Positions 44,657 through 52,535 of a DNA stretch of 64,000 bases are shown here, one piece after another. This DNA comes from Candidatus Aquidulcis sp. (lineage in GTDB: Bacteria > Chloroflexota > Anaerolineae > Anaerolineales > UBA4823): NCBI GenBank assembly GCA_020723385.1, contig DYIZ01000006.1:1-64000 (forward strand). The letters run 5' to 3'. A model generated the notes under the pieces. The model was given only the letters and a program-made list of their open reading frames with translations. It was not told the origin of the DNA and did not search any database. The position numbers and the translations under genes were made by a program. Numbering within the stretch: position 1 is the stretch's first letter; each line of letters opens with the position of its first letter.

Positions 44657-44938
44657 TCAAATCGCCGGGGGCAGCGGCTCGTTGATATTCGCCGGGGGCG
44701 CAGGTTTCCGCTGCCAGGCGAAGAAGATCACCAGCCCGGCGATGACCACGAACCCGATGCCCACACACAGCGCGGCGAACCCGATCAGTGAGGTTGGATC
44801 GCCGCTGCCGGTAGCAAAGTCGAAACTACCCCCCTGGGGGGCGGCGATCGCTCCGAGCAGGCACAGCGACAACCCTGGGCAAGCGCACAGCATCGCGCTG
44901 GCAACGGTGAGGGTGATGGCGAGGGTTTTTCGATCCAT
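44657..44938 (-). CDS. Small two-helix membrane protein
   Basis: 93 residues, hypothetical. Two hydrophobic helices (about 5-33, containing two cysteines, and 48-75) with a glycine-rich loop between them and a proline-rich tail. AGGAG precedes the start. No family recognised. Confidence 0.6.
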   Translation of the reverse strand: MDRKTLAITLTVASAMLCACPGLSLCLLGAIAAPQGGSFDFATGSGDPTSLIGFAALCVGIGFVVIAGLVIFFAWQRKPAPPANINEPLPPAI

Positions 44939-44952
44939 GGGGACTCCTTTGA

Positions 44953-45040
44953 CGGGTGACGGTAGACCGTAGACCGTAGACCGTTGCCGCCTTGTCCGCG
45001 ATCAACCGTCAACGGTCAACCGTCGTCGGTCGGCGTTTGG
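44953..45040. repeat. Family E tandem-inverted repeat
   Basis: GGTAGACCGTAGACCGTAGACC units are followed by CAACCGTCAACGGTCAACCG and CGTCGGTCGGCG. It fills the gap between pheT and the small membrane-protein gene; the last part abuts the pheT stop codon. Confidence 0.72.
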
Positions 45041-47677
45041 TCAACCTCTTAGCTTCGCTCCCACCGTCTGTTCCAGCCGCCGCACAATCCGCGTGCGGAA
45101 GCCAGCCACATCTTTGTCGGTGAGGGTTTTATCAGGGGCCTGGTAGGTGACGCTGTAAGCCAGGCTTTTCTTGCCTGCCCCGATTTGTTCGGAGCGGTAC
45201 ACATCGAACAGGCGCACGGCGGCGACGATCTTCCCGCCAGTTTCGCGGATGACGCGTTCCACTTCGGCAGCAGGCAGCGCTTCGTCTACCACCACCGCCA
45301 GGTCTTCGAGCACCGGCGGGAACTCGGGGACGGGGGCCACTTCGTACAGCCAGGGGATCAACGCCAGCAGCGTGTCGAGATCGAGGTCGGCGGCCAGGAT
45401 GGGCGCACTGGCGAAAGCGGTCGGCCAGTCGTAACGCTGGCGCACCAGCGGGTGCAGCTCGCCGAACACTCCAATCTGGCGGTCGCCGCTCCACACCCGG
45501 GCGCACTTGCCCGGATGGAAGGTCGGATGCTCGCCGGGTTCGTAGCGCACCTCGGGGATGTGCAGCCCGTCGAGCAGCGCGGCCAGGAGGCCCTTCAGGT
45601 CGTAGAAATCCATCGGGGTCGAGTCAGCTTTTTGCCAGCCGGGCAGGGTGCGTGGGCCGGTCAATACGATAGACAGCCGCTGGAATTCGTCGGGTAAGGC
45701 GCCCGCCTCGGAAGCCATGAAAATCGGCCCGATCTCGAAGAGCGCCAGCCGCTCGCGGATGCGGGCATTGCGCTCGGCATTTTCGAGCACGCTGGCCAGG
45801 GCGCTGTGGCGCAAAACCGCCTTGTCGCTGGAGATAGGGTTGAACAGCCGGAGATAGGGTTTACCATCTTCCGATGACTGCGCCGCTTGAGCCTCCGGCG
45901 GCAGCCGGCGCGCCTCCCGTTCGGGTGTGGTCAGGCGGTAATTGACGACCTCCTGCAAACCCTGGTAAACCAGCAGGTCGCGCACCCGCTCTTCCTTGTC
46001 GAGTGTGGGATTGCCAAGCTGCGGCGGCAACTCGTCAGCCATGCGCGTCTCGGGGATGCGCTCGTAGCCATAGATGCGGGCAATCTCCTCGACGATATCA
46101 GCCTTCCCGGTGATCGGGTCGCGGCTGATGTCGAGACGGTGGGGTGGACAGTGAACAGTGATCAGTGACTGATCACTGTTCACTGATGACTGATTACTGG
46201 CTACTTCACAGCGGAACTCCAGCGCTTCGAGCACTCTCACGATTTCCTCGACGCTCAAGGAAATCCCCAGCCAGCGGGTTACATCTTCCGGGGTGATCTC
46301 CACCACAGGGTCAACCGGCGGCAGCGGATAATTATCTACCAGCCCTTCGGCGACCAAGCCGCCCGACCACTGGCGCATCAGTTCAAGCCCGCGGCGCACG
46401 CCTATCTCGGCCACTGCCGGGTGGACGCCGCGCGAGAAGCGATACGACGCCTCGGATGGCAGGTTTTGTGTGTGAGCCGTCTTGCGGATGTTGATGAAGT
46501 TCCACGCCGCGCCTTCGAGCAGGATGTTGCGCGTCGTGGCGCTGACCTCCGACTCCGCGCCGCCCATCACGCCCGCGATGGACAGCGCCCCGGCGGTATC
46601 GCAAACCAGCACCGTCGAAGCATCCAGCGTTCGCTCGACGTTGTCCAGGGTGGTCAGCTTTTCGCCTTCGGCGGCGGTACGGGTGATGATGGTGGGCGTT
46701 TTCCCGCCGGCCCGTTTCAGCAGCACATCGTAATCGAAAGCATGCAGCGGCTCGCCCATCTCGAGCATGGCGTAATTGGTGGCGTCCACGATGTTGTTGA
46801 TTGGGCGCATCCCGGCCAGTTTGAGGCGCAGTTGGATTTTGTATGGGCTGGGGGCGATGGTAATACCCTCGATGAGGCCGGCGACGAAGCGCGGGTTCAT
46901 CGAGGGGGCGGTGATTTCAATGGAGACGAATTGCCCGACCGGCGACCGCTGACCACCGACCGCCTCGGTCTGCCGTCTGCCGTCCGCGGTCGCTTTCAGC
47001 TTCTTCCCGGTGATCGCGGCGATTTCGCGGGCGATGCCGTAGATATTGGCGCAGCGCGCTGTGCTGGGCAGAATGGAGACCTCCAGCACCGCGTCGCCGA
47101 GGTAGTCGGCCAGCGGCATCCCAACTGGGGCGTCATCGTCGAGCAGGATGATGCCCTCGTGCTCGTCGGAGATGCCCAATTCTTTCTCGGAGCAGACCAT
47201 CGAGTACGACTCAACGCCGCGAATCTTGGCGCGTTTGAGCGTGGTCAGCACCTGCCCTGGCTGGTGACCATCGTAGATCTGCGCGCCCTCTTTGGCGTAG
47301 GCCACCTTCAACGGCTTGGGCAGCGGACCTTTGCCCTTGAACTCGAACAGGTTGGGCGCGCCAGTCAGAACCACGTGTTCCACTTTTCCGTCGTCCAGCT
47401 TGCACAGCACCAGCCGGTCGGCATTTGGATGCGGCATCACTTCCGAGATCGCGGCTACCACGATTTTATCGGGATCCCATCCAATGCCAGAAATGGCGGA
47501 GGCCATCTGCTGGGCGTGGCCGCTCGTCCAATCGCCGGAATCCGCCTTCGGCATCGGTAATCCCACGTAATGAATATCTTCAACTTCCAGCCCGGCCATG
47601 GTCATCTTGTGAGCCAGCTCCGGGATGGGAAGATCAATGTCAACGAAATCTTTGAGCCAGGAAATAAGGACTTTCAT
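45041..47677 (-). CDS. pheT: Phenylalanyl-tRNA synthetase beta subunit
   Basis: 878 residues from the ATG at 47677, longer than the usual 790-810. EMAP/tRNA-binding domain near 40-150 (HPNADRLVLCKLD), B3/B4 editing region, B5 domain and a C-terminal anticodon-binding FDX-ACB domain (about 785-878). The extra length is largely two in-frame repeat cassettes: residues about 227-248 (family E, ATADGRRQTEAVGGQRSP) and about 491-510 (family B, SNQSSVNSDQSLIT), both between structural modules. Eleven bases after pheS; the pair is controlled by the T-box. Confidence 0.96.
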   Translation of the reverse strand: MKVLISWLKDFVDIDLPIPELAHKMTMAGLEVEDIHYVGLPMPKADSGDWTSGHAQQMASAISGIGWDPDKIVVAAISEVMPHPNADRLVLCKLDDGKVEHVVLTGAPNLFEFKGKGPLPKPLKVAYAKEGAQIYDGHQPGQVLTTLKRAKIRGVESYSMVCSEKELGISDEHEGIILLDDDAPVGMPLADYLGDAVLEVSILPSTARCANIYGIAREIAAITGKKLKATADGRRQTEAVGGQRSPVGQFVSIEITAPSMNPRFVAGLIEGITIAPSPYKIQLRLKLAGMRPINNIVDATNYAMLEMGEPLHAFDYDVLLKRAGGKTPTIITRTAAEGEKLTTLDNVERTLDASTVLVCDTAGALSIAGVMGGAESEVSATTRNILLEGAAWNFINIRKTAHTQNLPSEASYRFSRGVHPAVAEIGVRRGLELMRQWSGGLVAEGLVDNYPLPPVDPVVEITPEDVTRWLGISLSVEEIVRVLEALEFRCEVASNQSSVNSDQSLITVHCPPHRLDISRDPITGKADIVEEIARIYGYERIPETRMADELPPQLGNPTLDKEERVRDLLVYQGLQEVVNYRLTTPEREARRLPPEAQAAQSSEDGKPYLRLFNPISSDKAVLRHSALASVLENAERNARIRERLALFEIGPIFMASEAGALPDEFQRLSIVLTGPRTLPGWQKADSTPMDFYDLKGLLAALLDGLHIPEVRYEPGEHPTFHPGKCARVWSGDRQIGVFGELHPLVRQRYDWPTAFASAPILAADLDLDTLLALIPWLYEVAPVPEFPPVLEDLAVVVDEALPAAEVERVIRETGGKIVAAVRLFDVYRSEQIGAGKKSLAYSVTYQAPDKTLTDKDVAGFRTRIVRRLEQTVGAKLRG
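46148..46203. repeat. Family B cassette in frame in pheT
   Basis: CAGTGAACAGTGATCAGTGA followed by its inverse CTGATCACTGTTCACTGAT: both arms are intact and no stop arises in the coding frame, although in other frames the unit yields TGA. Confidence 0.85.
46934..46996. repeat. Family E cassette in frame in pheT
   Basis: CCGACCGGCGACCGCTGACC and CCACCGACCGCC units are followed by inverse CGGTCTGCCGTCTGCCGTCC and GCGGTCG units. Confidence 0.75.
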
Positions 47678-47688
47678 TTTTGCTCCAC

Positions 47689-48750
47689 TCAAAATTGTTC
47701 GAGGAACCGCAAATCATTCTGCCAGAACAGGCGGATGTCGTCTATGCGGTTCTTCAGCATGGCGATGCGCTGCGGGCCGAGGCCGAAAGCGTAGCCGGTG
47801 TACCGTTTGGGGTCGTAGCCGCCATTGCGCAGCACGACCGGGTGAACCATCCCGCAGCCGCCGATCTCTAGCCAGCCCGAGCCTTTGCACACGCCGCAGC
47901 CCTCGCCGCCGCACAGGAAGCATTCGATGTCGAACTCAGCCGACGGCTCGGTGAAGGGGAAGTACGAGGCGCGGAAGCGGGTGCGGGTGGCCTGCCCGAA
48001 GAGACGGCGGGCCATGTCGGCCAGGGTGCCTTTCAGATCGCCGAAGGTGATGCCGGGGCCGACCGCCAGCCCTTCGAGCTGGTCGAACTGCGTCTCGTGG
48101 CGGGTGGTCACCTGCTCGTAGCGGTAGCACATCCCCGGCAGGACAATGCGCACCGGCGGGGGGTTATCGGGATTCATGGCCGCATAGGCGCGCATGGCAT
48201 GGATTTGCCCCGGCGAGGTGTGGGTGCGCAGGACAACGGGGTTATCGCCGCGCGGCGCGCCGATAGCCACGAAGTAAGTGTCCTGCATATCCCGCGCCGG
48301 GTGGCCGACCGGGAAGTTGAGCAATTGGAAGTTGTACTCATCGGTCTCGACTTCGCGCGAGCGAAAAACCTGGAAGCCCATCTCGCCGAAGACGTGATAC
48401 AGCTCCCGCAGGGTTTGTGTGTCCGGGTGCAGGCGGCCGAGCGGGGCGCGGCGGCCCGGCAGGGTGACGTCCAGCCGCTCGGAGGTCAGCGAGCGCGCCA
48501 GGGTGAGCTGCCGCAGCGTCTCCGACCGGGCGGCGAACGCGGCTTCTATGGCTTTCTTGACCTCGTTGGCGCGCCGGCCCACGGCGGGGCGCTCCTCTTT
48601 GGCAAGCGTCCCGAGCTGGTCGAAGACCTGCATGAGCGGCGCGCTGCGTCCGAGGTGGGCGACGCGCCACTGTTCGATGGCGGCCTCGTCTTGCGCCGCT
48701 TCGAGCGCGGCGAGGGCGGCCTGTTCAACGTGAGTGAGTTGTTCGAGCAT
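47689..48750 (-). CDS. pheS: Phenylalanyl-tRNA synthetase alpha subunit
   Basis: 353 residues with GGAGG before the ATG. N-terminal coiled coil (about 1-85) binds tRNA; the class II catalytic core follows, with HTSPGQIHAMR near 180, motif 2 CYRYEQVTTRHETQFDQLEG near 210, and motif 3 GLGPQRIAMLKN near 325. The cysteine-rich loop CFLCGGEGCGVCKGSGW (about 275-291) is common in bacterial PheS. The catalytic subunit charging tRNA-Phe. Confidence 0.97.
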   Translation of the reverse strand: MLEQLTHVEQAALAALEAAQDEAAIEQWRVAHLGRSAPLMQVFDQLGTLAKEERPAVGRRANEVKKAIEAAFAARSETLRQLTLARSLTSERLDVTLPGRRAPLGRLHPDTQTLRELYHVFGEMGFQVFRSREVETDEYNFQLLNFPVGHPARDMQDTYFVAIGAPRGDNPVVLRTHTSPGQIHAMRAYAAMNPDNPPPVRIVLPGMCYRYEQVTTRHETQFDQLEGLAVGPGITFGDLKGTLADMARRLFGQATRTRFRASYFPFTEPSAEFDIECFLCGGEGCGVCKGSGWLEIGGCGMVHPVVLRNGGYDPKRYTGYAFGLGPQRIAMLKNRIDDIRLFWQNDLRFLEQF

Positions 48751-48758
48751 AATGCCTC

Positions 48759-48828
48759 CGTAAAAAAAAACGTAATGCGTAAAACGTAATCCGTAAAAGC
48801 GCCTTATGTTTCACGGCTTACGTTTTTC
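48759..48828. repeat. Family A hairpin, copy 3, in the pheS leader
   Basis: AAAAAAAACGTAATGCGTAAAACGTAATCCGTAAA pairs with CACGGCTTACGTTTTT around GCGCC. It sits between the T-box terminator and the pheS ribosome site, so it is part of the untranslated leader. Confidence 0.75.
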
Positions 48829-48878
48829 ACAAAGTGTAAGGGTGCAGTTGGATGTTGCGCGCTCCCTTTCACAAAAAA

Positions 48879-48906
48879 GCTCCCATCCCAACGAAGGGAC
48901 GGGAGC
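48879..48906 (-). terminator. T-box terminator hairpin
   Basis: 11-bp stem 48879-48889/48896-48906 with one mismatch and a run of six T on the minus strand (48873-48878). Confidence 0.92.
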
Positions 48907-48974
48907 ATAGACGATAAATCCCGTGGTACCACCCAACTTGCCGCGTTCTACGGCCACTTCGACCAACAGCAGAA

Positions 48975-49030
48975 GGTAGTCTGAGAGTCGAGAGTTTGAT
49001 GGTCTGATAGGGTTGCTATAAGACTATCTG
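48975..49030. repeat. Family H repeat inside the T-box leader
   Basis: GTCTGAGAGTCGAGAG and GGTCTGATAGGG are opposed by CTATAAGACTATCTGACTC and TAGACGATCCGAC. It lies in the variable region between stem I and the T-box sequence. It resembles the hairpin in the SAM riboswitch of metK. Confidence 0.65.
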
Positions 49031-49236
49031 ACTCTAGACGATCCGACTAATTCCGCGATTGGCTGTTCGTGTAACGGTGAACTTCCGGCCCGGACTAATA
49101 AACGTGGCACGTATAACGTGACACGTCATTCACCCAGGCAGCTCGGGAGGGAACTTCGGTCGGGTTCTGCCGGGCCAGTGTCTCAGTCAGCGCCCTGGCT
49201 TCCCTGTCGGCTTTCGCCGGCCTACTTTCCTCCGTC

Positions 49237-49353
49237 GTGGCTTTTGTTGTCAAGGTCAATTGTTGTTGCTGCCGCCAGTTTGCGGCGGTAAGCCTTATTA
49301 TCGGCAAAAAGGCAGAACTGTCAAGAGAGCGGTAAGCTTTCAGCAGTCAGCAT
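49237..49353. other. Upstream region of the T-box
   Basis: Promoter region expected for pheST; TTGACA on the minus strand lies near 49251-49256, with no clear -10 before the predicted leader start. A family B fragment (TCAGCAGTCAGCATTCAGCG) follows near 49338-49368 at the end of plsC. Confidence 0.4.
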
Positions 49354-50031
49354 TCAGCGATCAGCTGAAGCTGGCCGCTGCGCCAACAACTCCTTCAACC
49401 TTGGATGTTCAGCATACGCGCCGTGATATTGGGGCGGGAGCAGGGCGGCAATCCGGCACATGATTTCATCGGTATTGCGCTGCAAGCCGGCTTCGCGTTC
49501 ATTCCGGTCAATGGGCGGGAGCATGAAAGGCTGGCCAAAGACTACTTTGATACGCGGCCGTTGGAGGAGCACCACTCTTTTTAGATTGCCTTCAGTGCCG
49601 GTGATCGCAATGGGGACAACCGGCACGCCAGATTTGTCGGCCATATAGGCAGCGCCGGTTTTGGCCTGGATCAACGCGCCGGTGCGGCTGCGCGTGCCTT
49701 CGGGGGCGATGCCCAGCAACCCGCCCTTTTGCAGGTAATCGCGCGCCACGCGGATCGCGTGTGTGTCTGGCTCGTCGCGATTCAGCCAGATTCCCCCGGC
49801 GCCGTTGATCAGCCAACGCAGAATGGGGTTCTTTTGGTGTTTCTTGGCCGCCAGGGCGGTGAAATCTTCTCGATCCACCAGGAAGAAGATCAGAGGGGCA
49901 TCCATGATCCCAAGGTGATTGAGACACAGGATGGCCCCGCCGGAGGGGATATGATCCAGCCCGACCACGACACGGGTGAGCAGGCGGTAAATAATGCCAA
50001 ACATTTTGTGGAGGAGTCTTCGAATGACCAT
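49354..50031 (-). CDS. plsC: 1-acyl-glycerol-3-phosphate acyltransferase-like
   Basis: 225 residues. Catalytic motif NHLGIMD (Asn38, His39, Asp44), FINRD-equivalent WLNRDEPD near 83, and the phosphate-binding PEGTRSRTG at 110-118 define the PlsC family, which acylates lysophosphatidate to phosphatidate at the membrane. A partial hydrophobic segment lies near the N-terminus. Phosphatidate is the substrate of CdsA in this window. No ribosome site is visible. The last codons enter a family B repeat. Confidence 0.88.
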   Translation of the reverse strand: MVIRRLLHKMFGIIYRLLTRVVVGLDHIPSGGAILCLNHLGIMDAPLIFFLVDREDFTALAAKKHQKNPILRWLINGAGGIWLNRDEPDTHAIRVARDYLQKGGLLGIAPEGTRSRTGALIQAKTGAAYMADKSGVPVVPIAITGTEGNLKRVVLLQRPRIKVVFGQPFMLPPIDRNEREAGLQRNTDEIMCRIAALLPPQYHGAYAEHPRLKELLAQRPASADR

Positions 50032-50075
50032 TGGTTTGCCTTGAAATCAGCCGCGGGCGGCCTGGGATACGCGGG

Positions 50076-50081
50076 TATAAT
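50076..50081 (+). promoter_or_regulatory. -10 box of a leaderless transcript (PPIase gene)
   Basis: TATAAT ends seven bases before the ATG at 50089; no ribosome site in between. Confidence 0.6.
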
Positions 50082-50088
50082 CTGCGGG

Positions 50089-51000
50089 ATGACTTCGAAA
50101 ACATTTCGATCAATCCAAATTATAATCTTTCTGTTAATTCTGGGTGGAATCCTGTCTGCCTGCGGGGACGATAAATCACCTGCGCCGCCGGCAACTGCCA
50201 CCCCTCCGGCCCCAACGGCGGGAACACCTCTACCCCCAACCCTTTCTCCAACGCCCATCCCCCCCTCGCCTACACCGATCCCCCTGGCGGCAACCGTTAA
50301 CGGTGAGCCGATCACGCTGGCTGAGTTTCAGATCGAACTGGCGCTCTATCAGGCGTCCGGCGTGAATCTTGCATCGGATGCCGAAGAGATTGTACTGAAC
50401 AATCTGATTGACCTGACGCTGTTGGCGCAAGCAGCTCGGGAAGCAGGTTATTTTGTGGATGATGCAACCCTCCAGGCGCGTATTGACCAGTTAGGGGCGC
50501 AGGCAGTCGCAGATTGGGCGGCAGCCCAAGGATACACCGATGCTGATTTCCGCCGGGAGTTGGCAAGGGAGATTACCGCAGCCTGGATGCGGGACAAAAT
50601 CACAGCAGAGATTCCTGCCTCCGCCGATCAGGCACACGCCCGGCAGATTTTGCTATATAATTCTAGTGACGCCGATCAGGTGTTGGCTCAAATTCGTTCA
50701 GGCGCGGACTTTGCCAATTTGGCAGCGGCTTATGACCCGGTGATGGCTGGCGAGTTAGGATGGTTCCCGAGAGGCTACCTCACCGAGACGGCGTTGGAAG
50801 ATGCCGCGTTTGCCCTCCAACCGGGTGAATACAGCAGTGTGATTCAAACCCGGCTGGGGTACCACATTTTGCAGGTGATCGAGCGAGATCCGCAGCGCCC
50901 GCTCTCGCCCGACGCCCGGCTGGTTCTTCAAGAAAAAGTGTTACACGACTGGCTGGCCGAACGCCGCAGCCAAAGCCAGATACAGATCATAATTCCGTAA
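50089..51000 (+). CDS. Parvulin-type peptidyl-prolyl isomerase lipoprotein
   Basis: 303 residues from the ATG at 50089; codons upstream overlap plsC and precede the promoter. Lipoprotein signal with lipidated Cys25 (ILSAC), a Pro/Thr linker (about 32-65), a SurA/PrsA-like helical N-domain (VNGEPITLAEFQIEL, NNLIDLTLLAQAA), and a parvulin rotamase domain near 185-275 (ARQILLYN, GADFANLAAAYDP, GELGWFPRG, GYHILQVIE). A membrane-anchored extracytoplasmic foldase for secreted proteins, of which this window has many. Probably co-transcribed with the next gene, 23 bases on. Confidence 0.9.
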   Translation: MTSKTFRSIQIIIFLLILGGILSACGDDKSPAPPATATPPAPTAGTPLPPTLSPTPIPPSPTPIPLAATVNGEPITLAEFQIELALYQASGVNLASDAEEIVLNNLIDLTLLAQAAREAGYFVDDATLQARIDQLGAQAVADWAAAQGYTDADFRRELAREITAAWMRDKITAEIPASADQAHARQILLYNSSDADQVLAQIRSGADFANLAAAYDPVMAGELGWFPRGYLTETALEDAAFALQPGEYSSVIQTRLGYHILQVIERDPQRPLSPDARLVLQEKVLHDWLAERRSQSQIQIIIP

Positions 51001-51023
51001 AATTCTCCCAGGGGAGAGGCTGT

Positions 51024-51773
51024 ATGGATGCATTTGACTATTCTGATGTCGAAAGACCCCGCTCTTCCAGAGGCGGCTCCGGTATGGTGTGGAATATTCT
51101 GACTATCCTGGTGCTGCTGACGATCGCCTGTGTGGGGTTGGTAACGCTGTTGATTTTTGTGAACCCCAGGGTGGCCTTCAATCCCTTCCCGCCGCCGACT
51201 GAGATACCGACAGTGGTGATTCCCACGGCTACTAACACCCCGTTGTTCAATTTGCCGCCAACCTATACGCCCACGATGACCCGTGAGCCAACCAGCACAG
51301 ACACACCGCGCCCCACCTGGACCCCACTCATCTTATTCACTGATACTCCTGTGGGAGGCGCTGTAACACCACAGCCGGGTGGCTGGGGTTTCGTCGTTCA
51401 GCAAGGGACGCCTGTGGCAATGAATGCCATTGTTTACCATCCTGAGATCGTTTGTGATTGGATGGGGGTGGCGGGGCGAGCTTTTGGACTTAACGGCGAG
51501 CCGGTTCCGCTATTGCTTGTGCAGCTTGGGGGCACTCTGGAAGGGCGGTTGATTGAAACCCAAACCTCGATGACTGGCGTTGCGAACAGTATTTATGGAC
51601 AACCTGGTTTCTTTGAGTTTACAATCGCCAACCATTCCATTGCTTCTCAACAAACTCTGTGGATTCAATTGGTAGATCAGCAAAACTTACCCTTGTCGGA
51701 TAAGATCTATTTCGATACCTTCGATGATTGTGAAAAGAATCTCATTCTCATCAACTTTACCCAGGTCAAGTAG
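51024..51773 (+). CDS. Membrane-anchored protein with Thr-Pro linker
   Basis: 249 residues: a charged N-terminus, one membrane helix (about 22-47), a Thr/Pro linker (about 55-115) and a C-terminal beta domain (about 120-249) with two cysteines (EIVCDWMGVAGRAF, DDCEKN) that may form a disulfide. AGGGGAGAGG precedes the ATG. The same anchor-linker-beta-domain plan is seen in the protein at 13854, but the domains are not obviously related. Function unknown. Confidence 0.75.
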   Translation: MDAFDYSDVERPRSSRGGSGMVWNILTILVLLTIACVGLVTLLIFVNPRVAFNPFPPPTEIPTVVIPTATNTPLFNLPPTYTPTMTREPTSTDTPRPTWTPLILFTDTPVGGAVTPQPGGWGFVVQQGTPVAMNAIVYHPEIVCDWMGVAGRAFGLNGEPVPLLLVQLGGTLEGRLIETQTSMTGVANSIYGQPGFFEFTIANHSIASQQTLWIQLVDQQNLPLSDKIYFDTFDDCEKNLILINFTQVK

Positions 51774-51828
51774 TTGACTGATTTTCGCCAATTTTTGTTA
51801 TTGCGTTTTTGAAACCTCAAAATTGCAT

Positions 51829-51898
51829 CTTAGGAAGGTAGGAAAGTAGGAATTGTGCGTTTTTTTCCGTTTTCCTGCCTTCCTAAGCGTTTTTAAGC
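51829..51898. repeat. Family G hairpin (AGGAAGGTAGGAAAG)
   Basis: CTTAGGAAGGTAGGAAAGT near 51829 pairs with TTTTCCTGCCTTCCTAAG ending near 51896. A T-run lies in the loop. Probably the terminator of the preceding operon. Confidence 0.75.
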
Positions 51899-52125
51899 CA
51901 AATCCGAAAAAGGCGAAACTCCAGTAATTGATACGTTTTCCGAGTCTCCGTTTCCAGAGTGGGTACAGCTTGTTCCGAGGGTTAAAATGAGCGCGAGCCT
52001 GTCTGCACAGACGCGCAGGCAATGAAGGCCGCAATGGCCAGTTTAAGACCGCGAAGGAGCAAATTTTGGCGTCTCCAGCTACCTGGACAGCCGACTCGAT
52101 AGCGAGGTTTCCTTTAACAATACCA

Positions 52126-52184
52126 GTCCCATATATGGGGGTAGCCTGTTATTTTTGCCCCTTCACCCCATATCTGGGGGGTGT
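52126..52184. repeat. Paired CCCCATAT-GGGG palindromes
   Basis: CCCATATATGGGGG near 52127 and ACCCCATATCTGGGGGGT near 52166, about 26 bases apart with the same polarity. They look like two operator half-sites or a duplicated small hairpin, upstream of the dnaA promoter. Confidence 0.5.
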
Positions 52185-52320
52185 AGGGCGGCCTTCCCCC
52201 ACTAGTTGGCTGGCGGATACTTAGAACGCACGTTTTGATTATTGAATCCGCGCGGGTATCACTTTAACATTGGCAACCTTAACGTATCAGTTTTTTTTAG
52301 ACTCCCGTAGGTTAATCGTA

Positions 52321-52350
52321 TTGTGCAATCTGGCAATTATTTGCTAGAAT
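52321..52350 (+). promoter_or_regulatory. Candidate dnaA promoter
   Basis: TTGTGC (52321-52326) and TAGAAT (52345-52350) with an 18-base spacer, about 185 bases before the dnaA ATG. The leader contains a small hairpin (CCTTGCCGAATTGCGAGGCAGGG). Confidence 0.5.
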
Positions 52351-52535
52351 GCTGATGCAAACGAACCGCTCCCTGGTATTTGTTGGGGGCTGATGTTTTT
52401 CAACCAGCGGTAAGATTTCTCACAATCGTTTCGCCCAAAGTGAGTGTTTGCGCTGCCCCTTGCCGAATTGCGAGGCAGGGAGGGTTTGTATCTTATTATT
52501 GGTAGAAAATCTTGGAGAAGAGGAGGATGCGAAAT

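Larger units (their letters stand above)
48873..49236 (-). ncRNA. T-box riboswitch of pheST
   Basis: On the minus strand: stem I begins at GGAGGAAAGTAGG (near 49235), the invariant T-box is GGGTGGTACCACGGG (48921-48934), and it is followed by the terminator GCTCCCGTCCC / GGGATGGGAGC with TTTTTT (48873-48906). It senses uncharged tRNA-Phe and allows read-through into pheS. Two GAAGTTC words (near 49080 and 49152) could place the UUC specifier codon; I cannot decide which without folding. The region between stem I and the antiterminator contains a family H repeat. Confidence 0.95.
51774..52320. other. Long intergenic region before dnaA
   Basis: No gene. It contains a family G hairpin (51829-51898), then a G+C-rich stretch with several small hairpins (GCCTGTCTGCACAGACGCGCAGGC near 51996-52020, GGCCGCAATGGCC near 52028) that could be a small RNA, then two CCCCATATATGGGG-like palindromes. 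I find no TTATCCACA-type DnaA boxes, so this cannot be called the origin from motifs alone. Confidence 0.45.

Noticed and set aside
49729-50088. N-terminal extension of the PPIase
   Set aside because: It overlaps plsC on the other strand, and a -10 box plus lipoprotein signal support the start at 50089.
51774-52535. Replication origin
   Set aside because: Next to dnaA and A+T-rich in parts, but no DnaA boxes or AT-rich 13-mers could be identified by eye.
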